From positions 248,001 through 312,000 of the forward strand of contig NC_081853.1 of assembly GCF_963259705.1 (NCBI RefSeq): DNA of 64,000 bases, given 5' to 3'. Shown piece by piece: positions 28,201-37,897 of this stretch. The translations under genes were made by a program, and so were the position numbers. Position 1 is the stretch's first letter; the number at the start of each line of letters is the position of its first letter. The DNA comes from Myotis daubentonii (taxonomy: Eukaryota > Chordata > Mammalia > Chiroptera > Vespertilionidae). Under the pieces are notes generated by a model. That model worked only from the letters and a program-made list of their open reading frames with translations, was not told where the DNA came from and made no database searches.

Positions 28201-30702
28201 CCAATCCTCCTTAATTGTAAACAGAAACACTATTCTCGTCATTCCAAGGCTTTAGGCACCAATTCTGAGCCCTGTAAGCATGAACTCTTAATATTTCAAA
28301 GTACAGTCCCGTGAAAACGCCACCAGAAGTACCTGGAGATGTAAATATTACCAGTATTTTCGGCATTTCACAGCTTTCCAATGGAAACCTCCGTGATTGA
28401 ATACTACAGTAAATGTAGTAAGAATCTATTTACGTGTACTTGAGGTGTTTCTTACACGTTCTTAATCATTTCTGGGAACTATCATTGTGTATTTTAACAG
28501 TTCTACCAAAATTAGACAGTTTGCTTAGAAGTATTTACCGGAATCGTCACCATTTTAACTGATTCACACAAAAAAACGCCAAAGCCAATCCTCCCTAATT
28601 GTAAACCTCAACACTATTCTCGTCATTCCAAGGCTTTAGACACCAATTCTGAGCCCTGTAAGCATGAATCTTAATATTTCAAAGCACAGTCCCGTGAAAA
28701 CGCCACCGGAAGTGCCCGGAGACGTAAATATTACCGGTATTTGCGTCATTTCACAGCTTTCCCCTGGAAACCTCCGTGATAGAATACGACAGTAAATGTA
28801 GTAAGAATCTATTTACTTGTACTTGAGGTGTTTCTTACACGTTCTTAATCATTTCTGGGAACTATCATTGTGCATTTTAACAGTTTTACCAAAATTAGAC
28901 AGTTTGCTTAGAAGAATTTACCGGAATCGTCACCATTTTAACTGATTCACACAAAAAAACGCCAAAGCCAATCCTCCTTAATTGTAAACCTCAACACTAT
29001 TCTCGTCATTCCAAGGCTTTAGACACCAATTCTGAGCCCTGTAAGCATGAAGTCTTAATATTTCAAAGCACAGTCCCGTGAAAACGCCACCGGAAGTACC
29101 TGGAGACGTAAATATTACCAGTATTTGCGTCATTTCACAGCTTTCCCCTGGAAACCTCCGTGATAGAATACGACAGTAAATGTAGTAAGAATCTATTTAC
29201 TTGTACTTGAGGTGTTTCTTACACGTTCTTAATCATTTCTGGGAACTATCATTGTGTATTTTAACAGTTTTACCAAAATTAGACAGTTTGCTTAGAAGTA
29301 TTTACCGGAATCGTCACCATTTTAACTGATTCACACAAAAAAACGCCAAAGCCAATCCTCCCTAATTGTAAACCTCAACACTATTCTCGTCATTCCAAGG
29401 CTTTAGACACCAATTCTGAGCCCTGTAAGCATGAATCTTAATATTTCAAAGCACAGTCCCGTGAAAACGCCACTGGAAGTACCCGGAGACTTACATATTA
29501 CAGGTATTTGCGTCATTTCACAGCTTTCCCCTGGAAACCTCCGTGATAGAATATGACAGTAAATGTAGTAAGAATCTGTTTACTTGTACTTGAGGTGTTT
29601 CTTACACGTTCTTAATCATTTCTGGGAACTATCATTGTGCATTTTAACAGTTTTACCAAAATTAGACAGTTTGCTTAGAAGAATTTACCGGAATCGTCAC
29701 CATTTTAACTGATTCACACAAAAAAACGCCAAAGCCAATCCTCCTTAATTGTAAACCTCAACACTATTCTCGTCATTCCAAGGCTTTAGACACCAATTCT
29801 GAGCCCTGTAAGCATGAAGTCTTAATATTTCAAAGCACAGTCCCGTGAAAACGCCACAGGAAGTACCCGGAGACGTAAATATTACAGGTATTTGCGTCAT
29901 TTCACAGCTTTCCCCTGGAAACCTCCGTGATAGAATATGACAGTAAATGTAGTAAGAATGTATTTACTTGTACTTGAGGTGTTTCTTACACGTTCTTAAC
30001 CATTTCTGGGAACTATCATTGTGTATTTTAACAGTTTTACCAAAATTAGACAGTTTGCTTAGAAGAATTTACCGGAATCGTCACCATTTTAACTGATTCA
30101 CACAAAAAAACGCCAAAGCCAATCCTCCTTAATTGTAAACCTCAACACTATTCTCGTCATTCCAAGGCTTTAGACACCAATTCTGATCCCTGTAAGCATG
30201 AAGTCTTAATATTTCAAAGCACAGTCCCGTGAAAACGCCACCGGAAGTACCCGGAGACGTAAATATTACAGGTATTTTCGTCATTTCACAGCTTTCCCCT
30301 GTAAACCTCCGTGATATAATACGACAGTAAATGTAGTAAGAATGTATTTACTTGTACTTGAGGTGTTTCTTACACGTTCTTAATCATTTCTGGGAACTAT
30401 CATTGTGTATTTTAACAGTTTTACCAAAATTAGACAGTTTGCTTAGAAGAATTTACCGGAATCGTCACCATTTTAACTGATTCACACAAAAAAACGCCAA
30501 AGCCAATCCTCCTTAATTGTAAACAGAAACACTATTCTCGTCATTCCAAGGCTTTAGGCACCAATTCTGAGCCCTGTAAGCATGAACTCTTAATATTTCA
30601 AAGTACAGTCCCGTGAAAACGCCACCAGAAGTACCTGGAGATGTAAATATTACCAGTATTTTCGGCATTTCACAGCTTTCCAATGGAAACCTCCGTGATT
30701 GA
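22261..30702. repeat. HOR block B: second HOR family with V and W monomers
   Basis: From 22261 the Q slot is replaced by a different type, V (CAGTTCTACC, GCATGAATCTTAAT with a one-base deletion). Also present are W (ATATGAC or ATACGAC start, TGTGCATTTT) and a type with TTAACCATTT and TGATCCCTG. A four-mer (22261-23795, 1535 bp) is followed by three six-mers at 23796-26097, 26098-28400 and 28401-30702 (2302, 2303 and 2302 bp). The extra base in the second six-mer is one more A in the A-tract near 27420. P still closes every unit, so both HOR families share P. Confidence 0.87.
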
Positions 30703-33700
30703 ATACTACAGTAAATGTAGTAAGAATCTATTTACGTGTACTTGAGGTGTTTCTTACACGTTCTTAATCATTTCTGGGAACTATCATTGTGTATTTTAAC
30801 AGTTCTACCAAAATTAGACAGTTTGCTTAGAAGTATTTACCGGAATCGTCACCATTTTAACTGATTCACACAAAAAAACGCCAAAGCCAATCCTCCCTAA
30901 TTGTAAACCTCAACACTATTCTCGTCATTCCAAGGCTTTAGACACCAATTCTGAGCCCTGTAAGCATGAATCTTAATATTTCAAAGCACAGTCCCGTGAA
31001 AACGCCACCGGAAGTGCCCGGAGACGTAAATATTACCGGTATTTGCGTCATTTCACAGCTTTCCCCTGGAAACCTCCGTGATAGAATACGACAGTAAATG
31101 TAGTAAGAATCTATTTACTTGTACTTGAGGTGTTTCTTACACGTTCTTAATCATTTCTGGGAACTATCATTGTGCATTTTAACAGTTTTACCAAAATTAG
31201 ACAGTTTGCTTAGAAGAATTTACCGGAATCGTCACCATTTTAACTGATTCACACAAAAAAACGCCAAAGCCAATCCTCCTTAATTGTAAACCTCAACACT
31301 ATTCTCGTCATTCCAAGGCTTTAGACACCAATTCTGAGCCCTGTAAGCATGAAGTCTTAATATTTCAAAGCACAGTCCCGCGAAAACGCCACCGGAAGTA
31401 CCTGGAGACGTAAATATTACCAGTATTTGCGTCATTTCACAGCTTTCCCCTGGAAACCTCCGTGATAGAATACGACAGTAAATGTAGTAAGAATCTATTT
31501 ACTTGTACTTGAGGTGTTTCTTACACGTTCTTAATCATTTCTGGGAACTATCATTGTGTATTTTAACAGTTTTACCAAAATTAGACAGTTTGCTTAGAAG
31601 TATTTACCGGAATCGTCACCATTTTAACTGATTCACACAAGAAAACGCCAAAGCCAATCCTCCTTAATTGTAAACAGAAACACTATTCTCGTCATTCCAA
31701 GGCTTTAGGCACCAATTCTGAGCCCTGTAAGCATGAACTCTTAATATTTCAAAGTACAGTCCCGTGAAAACGCCACCAGAAGTACCTGGAGATGTAAATA
31801 TTACCAGTATTTTCGGCATTTCACAGCTTTCCAATGGAAACCTCCGTGATTGAATACTACAGTAAATGTAGTAAGAATCTATTTACGTGTATTTGAGGTG
31901 TTTCTTACACGTTCTTAATCATTTCTGGGAACTATCATTGTGTATTTTAACAGTTCTACCAAAATTAGACAGTTTGCTTAGAAGTATTTACCGGAATCGT
32001 CACCATTTTAACTGATTCACACAAAAAAACGCCAAAGCCAATCCTCCCTAATTGTAAACCTCAACACTATTCTCGTCATTCCAAGGCTTTAGACACCAAT
32101 TCTGAGCCCTGTAAGCATGAATCTTAATATTTCAAAGCACAGTCCCGTGAAAACGCCACCGGAAGTGCCCGGAGACGTAAATATTACCGGTATTTGCGTC
32201 ATTTCACAGCTTTCCCCTGGAAACCTCCGTGATAGAATACGACAGTAAATGTAGTAAGAATCTATTTACTTGTACTTGAGGTGTTTCTTACACGTTCTTA
32301 ATCATTTCTGGGAACTATCATTGTGCATTTTAACAGTTTTACCAAAATTAGACAGTTTGCTTAGAAGAATTTACCGGAATCGTCACCATTTTAACTGATT
32401 CACACAAAAAAACGCCAAAGCCAATCCTCCTTAATTGTAAACCTCAACACTATTCTCGTCATTCCAAGGCTTTAGACACCAATTCTGAGCCCTGTAAGCA
32501 TGAAGTCTTAATATTTCAAAGCACAGTCCCGCGAAAACGCCACCGGAAGTACCTGGAGACGTAAATATTACCAGTATTTGCGTCATTTCACAGCTTTCCC
32601 CTGGAAACCTCCGTGATAGAATACGACAGTAAATGTAGTAAGAATCTATTTACTTGTACTTGAGGTGTTTCTTACACGTTCTTAATCATTTCTGGGAACT
32701 ATCATTGTGTATTTTAACAGTTTTACCAAAATTAGACAGTTTGCTTAGAAGTATTTACCGGAATCGTCACCATTTTAACTGATTCACACAAGAAAACGCC
32801 AAAGCCAATCCTCCTTAATTGTAAACAGAAACACTATTCTCGTCATTCCAAGGCTTTAGGCACCAATTCTGAGCCCTGTAAGCATGAACTCTTAATATTT
32901 CAAAGTACAGTCCCGTGAAAACGCCACCAGAAGTACCTGGAGATGTAAATATTACCAGTATTTTCGGCATTTCACAGCTTTCCAATGGAAACCTCCGTGA
33001 TTGAATACTACAGTAAATGTAGTAAGAATCTATTTACGTGTATTTGAGGTGTTTCTTACACGTTCTTAATCATTTCTGGGAACTATCATTGTGTATTTTA
33101 ACAGTTCTACCAAAATTAGACAGTTTGCTTAGAAGTATTTACCGGAATCGTCACCATTTTAACTGATTCACACAAAAAAACGCCAAAGCCAATCCTCCCT
33201 AATTGTAAACCTCAACACTATTCTCGTCATTCCAAGGCTTTAGACACCAATTCTGAGCCCTGTAAGCATGAATCTTAATATTTCAAAGCACAGTCCCGTG
33301 AAAACGCCACCGGAAGTACCCGGAGACGTAAATATTACCGGTATTTGCGTCATTTCACAGCTTTCCCCTGGAAACCTCCGTGATAGAATACGACAGTAAA
33401 TGTAGTAAGAATCTATTTACTTGTACTTGAGGTGTTTCTTACACGTTCTTAATCATTTCTGGGAACTATCATTGTGCATTTTAACAGTTTTACCAAAATT
33501 AGACAGTTTGCTTAGAAGAATTTACCGGAATCGTCACCATTTTAACTGATTCACACAAAAAAACGCCAAAGCCAATCCTCCTTAATTGTAAACAGAAACA
33601 CTATTCTCGTCATTCCAAGGCTTTAGGCACCAATTCTGAGCCCTGTAAGCATGAACTCTTAATATTTCAAAGTACAGTCCCGTGAAAACGCCACCAGAAG

Positions 33701-33771
33701 TACCTGGAGATGTAAATATTACCAGTATTTTCGGCATTTCACAGCTTTCCAATGGAAACCTCCGTGATTGA
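30703..33771. repeat. Shortened HORs: two 1151-bp trimers and one 767-bp dimer
   Basis: The units are 30703-31853, 31854-33004 and 33005-33771, each starting with ATACTAC and ending in the P marker CCAATGG. Two copies share the rare CCCGCGAAAACG (near 31378 and 32529). The two units starting at 31854 and 33005 share GTGTATTTGAGG. The P monomers closing the first two units start with T- or B'-like sequence (AGAAGTATTT, AAGAAAACGCC), which shows that the shortening happened by exchange within monomers. Confidence 0.83.
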
Positions 33772-34554
33772 ATACTACAGTAAATGTAGTAAGAATCTAT
33801 TTACGTGTACTTGAGGTGTTTCTTACACGTTCTTAATCATTTCTGGGAACTATCATTGTGTATTTTAACAGATTTACCAAAATTAGACAGTTTGCTTAGA
33901 AGTATTTACCGGAATCGTCACCATTGTAACTGATTCACACAAAAAAACGCCAAAGCCAATCCTCCCTAATTGTAAACCTCAACACTATTCTCGTCATTCC
34001 CAGGCTTTAGACACCAATTCTGAGCCCTGTAAGCATGAAGTCTTAATATTTCAAAGCACAGTCCCGTGAAAACGCCACCGGAAGTACCCGGAGACGTAAA
34101 TATTACCAGTATTTGCGTCATTTCACAGCTTTCCCCTGGAAACTTCCGTGATAGAATACGACAGTAAATGTAGTAAGAATGTATTTACGTGTACTTGAGG
34201 TGTTTCTTACACGTTCTTAATCATTTCTGGGAACTATCATTGTGTATTTTAACAGTTTTGCCAAAATTAGACAGTTTGCTTAGAAGTATTTACCGGAATC
34301 ATCACCATTTTAACTGATTCACACAAGAAAACGCCAAAGACAATCCTCCTTAATTGTAAACAGAAACACCATTCTCGTCATTCCAAGGCTTTAGACACCA
34401 ATTCTGAGCTCTGTAAGCATGAACTCTTAATATTTCAAAGCACAGTCCCGTGAAAACGCCACAGGAAGTACCCGGAGACGTAAATATTACAGGTATTTGC
34501 GTCATTTCACAGCTTTCCCCTGGAAACGTCCGTGATAGAATACGACAGTAAATG

Positions 34555-34558
34555 TAGT
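34555..34558. repeat. Target-site duplication TAGT, left copy
   Basis: These are the last four satellite bases before the LTR. An uninterrupted monomer reads AATGTAGTAAGAATG. Here AATGTAGT is followed by the LTR, and the right flank restarts with TAGTAAGAATG. Confidence 0.96.
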
Positions 34559-35039
34559 TGTGAGACCCCCGAAGCGGGACCCTCACTCTGTCCCACAGAT
34601 CGACGGCGACCCCAATCAACCGCAGGAGACGTCACTTGATGCAAAACGCAAGAGGCTTTATTCTTTATTCCAGCGCGCTGGGGCCCAACCCGTACTCACA
34701 CAAGAGCAGAGGAGTTGTGCCCCCAGCAAGGGGTTTTTCAGCTATTTATGTGCTAAAATCACACATCAGGGAGGGGTTGCATGCAGGAGGGTAAGAGGAG
34801 CTTGATAGGGATAAGGCACTCCTTCCTGGTGTTTTACAGCCTGTTCCTCTCAAGGTTGATTGAAGCTGGGTTTACTCAACCCATCCTTTGTTGGGGCTAT
34901 CTCCTGTAATAGCCTTGGGGAGGGCGTCATTCCCTCTGTTCCTATCTCTAGTGGGGGAAGCCTAGGGAGTTGAGATAAAACAGGCAGCTAGGCCTGGCAG
35001 CTGGGCCTGTGCAGTTTGTAACATTCTTTTATTCTTTCA
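34559..35039 (-). repeat. 3' LTR of the provirus, 481 bp
   Basis: This LTR has the same length as the other and is identical by eye except for three bases in the last 17 of U5 (positions 34565, 34571 and 34575 on the plus strand). The TATA-like box is at 34742-34749, and the AATAAA signals are at 34664-34669 and 34657-34662. These signals would end the proviral transcript here. Beyond it, a surviving 3' LTR promoter could in principle fire into the satellite on the minus strand. That is an inference and nothing in the sequence tests it. Confidence 0.95.
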
Positions 35040-35059
35040 TTCCCCCATTTGCTTTTTGG
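35040..35059 (-). promoter_or_regulatory. Polypurine tract
   Basis: On the minus strand the bases directly before the 3' LTR end in AAATGGGGGAA, followed by TGAAAGA of the LTR. A purine run with a G-block abutting the LTR is the plus-strand primer site of reverse transcription. Its intact state, together with the PBS and LTRs, means the cis-acting replication signals survive although the proteins are lost. Confidence 0.85.
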
Positions 35060-35069
35060 TAAGTTCTAA

Positions 35070-35290
35070 TCATGGAACTTCTGTCTCTAGACATTCCTCT
35101 TCGAAACTATCTCTCTGGTGGAGAGACTGGTATTGCTGCCTGAGCACTAGTACCTGCACAGCACTTATTCCTTCTCTGATAAAGGTGACCAGTCGGTTTA
35201 AGATACAGGGCCCAAAAGTAAGAATTAAAAGCAATGTAATAAGAGGACCCATAAGGGTGGATATGAGGGTCCACTGAGTCCTAGACTTCT
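35070..35290 (-). pseudogene. env remnant: transmembrane anchor and cytoplasmic tail
   Basis: The minus-strand frame contains a hydrophobic stretch, [18 protein letters not shown], followed by a short tail with [10 protein letters not shown] and a TGA at 35070-35072. The anchor with an LTFGPC-type motif followed by NRL is typical of the gammaretroviral Env transmembrane subunit, and the tail length also fits. The surface subunit, fusion peptide and most of the ectodomain are absent. The frame is open only back to 35309, where it runs into the end of pol. The env part is about 70 codons, so no envelope protein can be made. Confidence 0.85.
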
Positions 35291-35660
35291 CTATTTTGCC
35301 TGGGCTGTCTTAAGCCAGGTGTGATGAAGCCACGTCGAGATCCCGTCGACCTGACCGCCGTGGGGGTGGTCCTTTCAGTCCTTGGGTGGCAAATTTCTTT
35401 ACCCAAACAGTGTCACCAGGTTGGAAGGGATGAACCGGATACAGGCAGATCATCTTGGACGTGCTTCTGGTCTGCTTGCTGGGTAGACTGTAAAACCTGA
35501 AAGAACTTGAGTAAACTGGTGAGATGAGTAGTACAGGGTCTGGAAGAGTCACTAGAATCTGTAAAGGCCCCACTGGTTTTAGGGCAGCCTCCTGGGCTGC
35601 TTTGTCTGCAGCCTAGTTCCCTCCTGCTTCTGGGGAGTCAGTGCCAGTTGACCCATCGTC
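35291..35660 (-). pseudogene. pol remnant: end of RNase H joined to integrase C-terminal domain
   Basis: In element order, codons around 35640-35574 read SPEAGGN, a stop (TAG, 35613-35615), then AADKAAQEAAL. This is the conserved end of retroviral RNase H. The same frame continues to HPFQPGDTVWVKK (35442-35404), a hallmark of the integrase C-terminal SH3-like domain. The zinc-binding and catalytic core parts of integrase are absent, so a large deletion joins the two. Shortly after VWVKK the frame shifts: the last recognisable integrase residues, [13 protein letters not shown], lie in another frame, ending at a TAG at 35291-35293. The gene has one nonsense codon, one frameshift and a large deletion. 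It is not functional. Confidence 0.82.
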
Positions 35661-37362
35661 CTTGCTCTGCTCATGTCTGTCTAACTGCTTATTATATTAC
35701 CTCAAGGATCCTGGCTCTGAATTCTTTCAGGGAAAATGGGCGTTGAATTATCTTCTGTAGCTGCTTCGTGCTGAGGAGGGACAGAAGTTTCTCTCAGAGC
35801 CAAGAGATCCTTGCTATCTGTCAGAGGGACGATGAGGCCTGGGTACAGAAGGAGGTGGGCTTGTGACCTGGCAGAGACAAACTGTAACAAATGGTCTGGT
35901 GGGAGGGAAAGAAAACATTTCAGTTTTAATAACCTCTGTTGAAATAGGATTTTTCTCCTTAAAACTCCTCTATGGCTATCAAAAAGCCAAATCAAGACCA
36001 ATTTATCTACTGTATTCAATTTGGCCTGATGTTTGCATAAATACAACAAGAATGGTAACTGACTACCTGTGCTGGAATCTCATGGTTGAATCTTAATGTG
36101 CCCCGTAGGGCCAGGAAGCCAAGCCATCCAGCTGCCATCAGGCCTGCCTGCTGTATCTGCTGCGTTAGGTGAATCCCTCACCTGTAGCAACTCCACCTGA
36201 GCCCACGCTCTAGGCTTTAAGGCCCATCTCAGTAGCCCTCCTACTCGTTGTGGCCCAGAGTGTGTGGGGGTTTCGCAGGGATGCAGAGGCATCCTTATTG
36301 CTCCCCTTCTACTCTGACCAACCGCCAGTGATGGTAGGGCATGGGCCTGACGCTCCAGCGCCAGCCATCTTCAGGGCTCCCAAGCAGGATACCAGGCTTT
36401 TCCTGTGGCACCTTTTTTTTGGCTTCAAGTCTTCAGAGCTCAGACAGGTTTCTTTAAAACATGATACTCCAGTCAAAGTTTTCATTAAATAAAACCACTA
36501 CTGGAAACTGGTCTTATTGAATTTATGCAAAGAAATGTATTGCCATGACTTATTAAGCATTGCCAAATTTCGGAGGAATTACATAAGGAGAAAAAGCCAC
36601 TGACCTGCCTTAACATCTTCTGATTTTCCTTGTAACTGTTAGATTTCTTTTATCATTCTTCCTAAGTACTTTGGCATAACTATTTACCCTCTGTTTAGGG
36701 AGGCAGAATGTAAGTTATTTACTCTTTCTGACCTACTGGCCTGTATCATTTGATTAATTTTCTTTCAACATTTCTCTTCTCCTTCTTATCACATACACAA
36801 CCTTTCTAAATTTTATACTTTCAAATTATCCTTTAAACCTTCTTTCTATGTCCTTAAAAAAATGCATAACCATGCCTCAGACCTTCTACTCAGTAATTCC
36901 TTATTCTTAGAAACCTCAATCCTTTAATGATTACCATAAAGTAAACAGCCAGTATTTCTTAGATTACTAAGACCAGGTGCTTCCTTCCTTATGCAATTTC
37001 AAGTATACTGTATTCGTCTAATTTAGTCTTGAAAGGGTTAAAGAGAACAAAACGGGGCAGAGAGAAACTTACTGAGCTTAGCAGCTTGCGGCCTTGAGTC
37101 CAGCAGATAAGTAAAAATCAACAAAACTTCTGGTCTGCTTTCCCTGCCGACGGCCCCCCTCTTTTCTGTATTAACCATTTCCTCAGCTGCTCTCCCTCCT
37201 AGATTTTTTCTCAGGTACCCGCCTGACCAAAGTTTTGGAGCCACACAAAGGAGAGGAGAGGGCAGGCCCCCTCCCTCCACACATGCACACTTTCACCAGA
37301 CATTCATTCAGCAAAGGCATTTAGCTATCACAACACACAGTTTTTCTCAATCAGTAACATTT
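35661..37362 (-). other. Proviral interior of unknown content, 1.7 kb
   Basis: This lies between the gag start and the RNase H remnant, where a complete element would have the rest of gag, protease and most of reverse transcriptase. I recognise none of these. The part at about 36500-37030 is A/T-rich with pyrimidine runs on the plus strand and no long open frame, and it looks non-coding. Modest minus-strand open frames exist (80 codons at 37038-37280, 115 codons at 35702-36049), but they show no motif I can name. It may be decayed gag-pol, sequence captured by the element, or family-specific non-coding sequence. Confidence 0.5.
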
Positions 37363-37491
37363 TTAAGCTTCAAGGTCCCAAGTTCTCAGCAGTTCTGGAA
37401 AACCACACCTGAGGCTGGCAAGCAGGTTTGACCCAGCCCTTGACTTTAAAACGACCATAATGCTTAAAGGAGTAGTTTGAGTCTGTCCCAT
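37363..37491 (-). pseudogene. gag remnant (matrix N-terminus only)
   Basis: The minus-strand ATG at 37489-37491 opens with MGQTQTTPLS. This matches the start of gammaretroviral Gag matrix, with a glycine at position 2 for myristoylation. The frame has 42 codons before a stop at 37363-37365. Likeness to matrix is clear for about the first ten residues and then fades. A neighbouring frame over the same bases contains KHYGRFKVKG, which looks more matrix-like, so an early frameshift is likely. Capsid and nucleocapsid are not recognisable downstream. No working Gag can be made. Confidence 0.75.
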
Positions 37492-37877
37492 AGCGTCCGT
37501 CCAGTGAGTCCACAAAATCAAACAAAAGAACACAGACACCAAACAAACAAAGACACCTAAGAACAGCCTTCCGACCCCACGGAAGAAAAACTGAAAACAA
37601 GCCAAATGGGGGCTTTTACACCCCCCCAGATGGGGGCTCAAGGCGTCCCTTGACTCCTCCTCTACCCTTGGGGCGTCCCCCAGGGCTGCAACCTGTGGTC
37701 CTCCAGGCACGTCTACCGACCACTGTTTGGCCACTCTCACGAGTTGCCGAACGGCTGCCAAACCGAAAGCGCGCACTCAAATCCAGACCACTTGACAAAC
37801 ACAAGACAGAGACAAACAACTCAGGGTACCCCTTCTTACCTCCAAGGTCGGCTCCGCGGATGAGGGGTGGTCGTCTA
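37492..37877 (-). other. Proviral 5' leader (probable packaging region)
   Basis: These 386 bases lie between the PBS and the gag start codon. They contain the probable splice donor and, near 37621-37636, a C-run and a G-run separated by AGAT that can pair as a short hairpin. In gammaretroviruses this interval holds the RNA packaging signal, but I cannot identify the specific stem-loops here. An open frame leads into gag without a stop from 37776, upstream of the gag start. Whether it was ever used as an upstream-extended gag is unknown. Confidence 0.6.
37838..37840 (-). promoter_or_regulatory. Probable major splice donor
   Basis: On the minus strand the sequence reads GGAG/GTAAGA, a near-perfect donor site, about 40 bases past the PBS. 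Its position between the PBS and the gag start fits the major donor that gammaretroviruses use to make the spliced env RNA. With env almost gone, any spliced product is unlikely to encode protein. Confidence 0.7.
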
Positions 37878-37895
37878 ATCCCGGACGAGCCCCCA
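37878..37895 (-). promoter_or_regulatory. Primer-binding site, tRNA-Pro type
   Basis: On the minus strand the 18 bases read TGGGGGCTCGTCCGGGAT, two bases (TT) inside the 5' LTR. This is the well-known proline tRNA binding site used by murine-type gammaretroviruses and many class I endogenous retroviruses. All 18 positions agree with the form I know, so priming was probably functional when the element was copied. Confidence 0.95.
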
Positions 37896-37897
37896 AA

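Larger units (their letters stand above)
1..34558. repeat. Satellite array, left block, 384-bp monomer
   Basis: This is a head-to-tail tandem array with a period of 384 bp. Monomer starts can be read at 1, 385, 769, 1153, 1537, 1921 and 2304, and so on to 34540. Some monomers are 383 bp because of single-base deletions, for example GTGTTTTTACAC instead of GTGTTTCTTACAC in the type starting at 1921. The sequence is A/T-rich but keeps roughly 13 CpG per monomer. Stop codons are frequent in all frames and no open frame of note lies wholly inside the array. By eye, monomer types differ by only a few percent, while HOR copies differ by well under 1 percent. The array runs off the left edge of the window. 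I do not recognise the family. A centromeric or pericentromeric location is inferred from size and HOR structure only. Confidence 0.97.

Noticed and set aside
1..34558. CRISPR-like array
   Set aside because: There are regular repeats, but no unique spacers: the whole 384-bp unit repeats, and the flanking element is a vertebrate-type retrovirus. It is satellite DNA.
34350..34619. Open frame of 89 codons on the minus strand spanning the satellite-LTR border
   Set aside because: It joins satellite and U5 sequence that were brought together by the insertion. It is not a gene.
34560..34805. Open frame of 81 codons on the plus strand in the LTR, repeated at 37650-38144 (164 codons)
   Set aside because: Both lie antisense across an LTR and share its sequence. 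They show no domain, and one exists only because the two LTRs are copies. They are chance frames.
35702..36049. 115-codon minus-strand frame in the proviral interior as a gag or pol part
   Set aside because: It is open and in the sense direction, but I see no motif or composition that supports any viral protein. I left it in the unknown interior.
36080..36292. Possible nucleocapsid zinc knuckle (HPCETPTHSG) on the minus strand
   Set aside because: The spacing of Cys and His does not fit a CCHC knuckle in one frame, and the neighbouring residues show no nucleocapsid likeness.
36407..36420. T-run near 36413 as the poly-A tail of a processed insertion on the minus strand
   Set aside because: Only eight T bases, no target duplication and no recognisable SINE or LINE sequence beside it.
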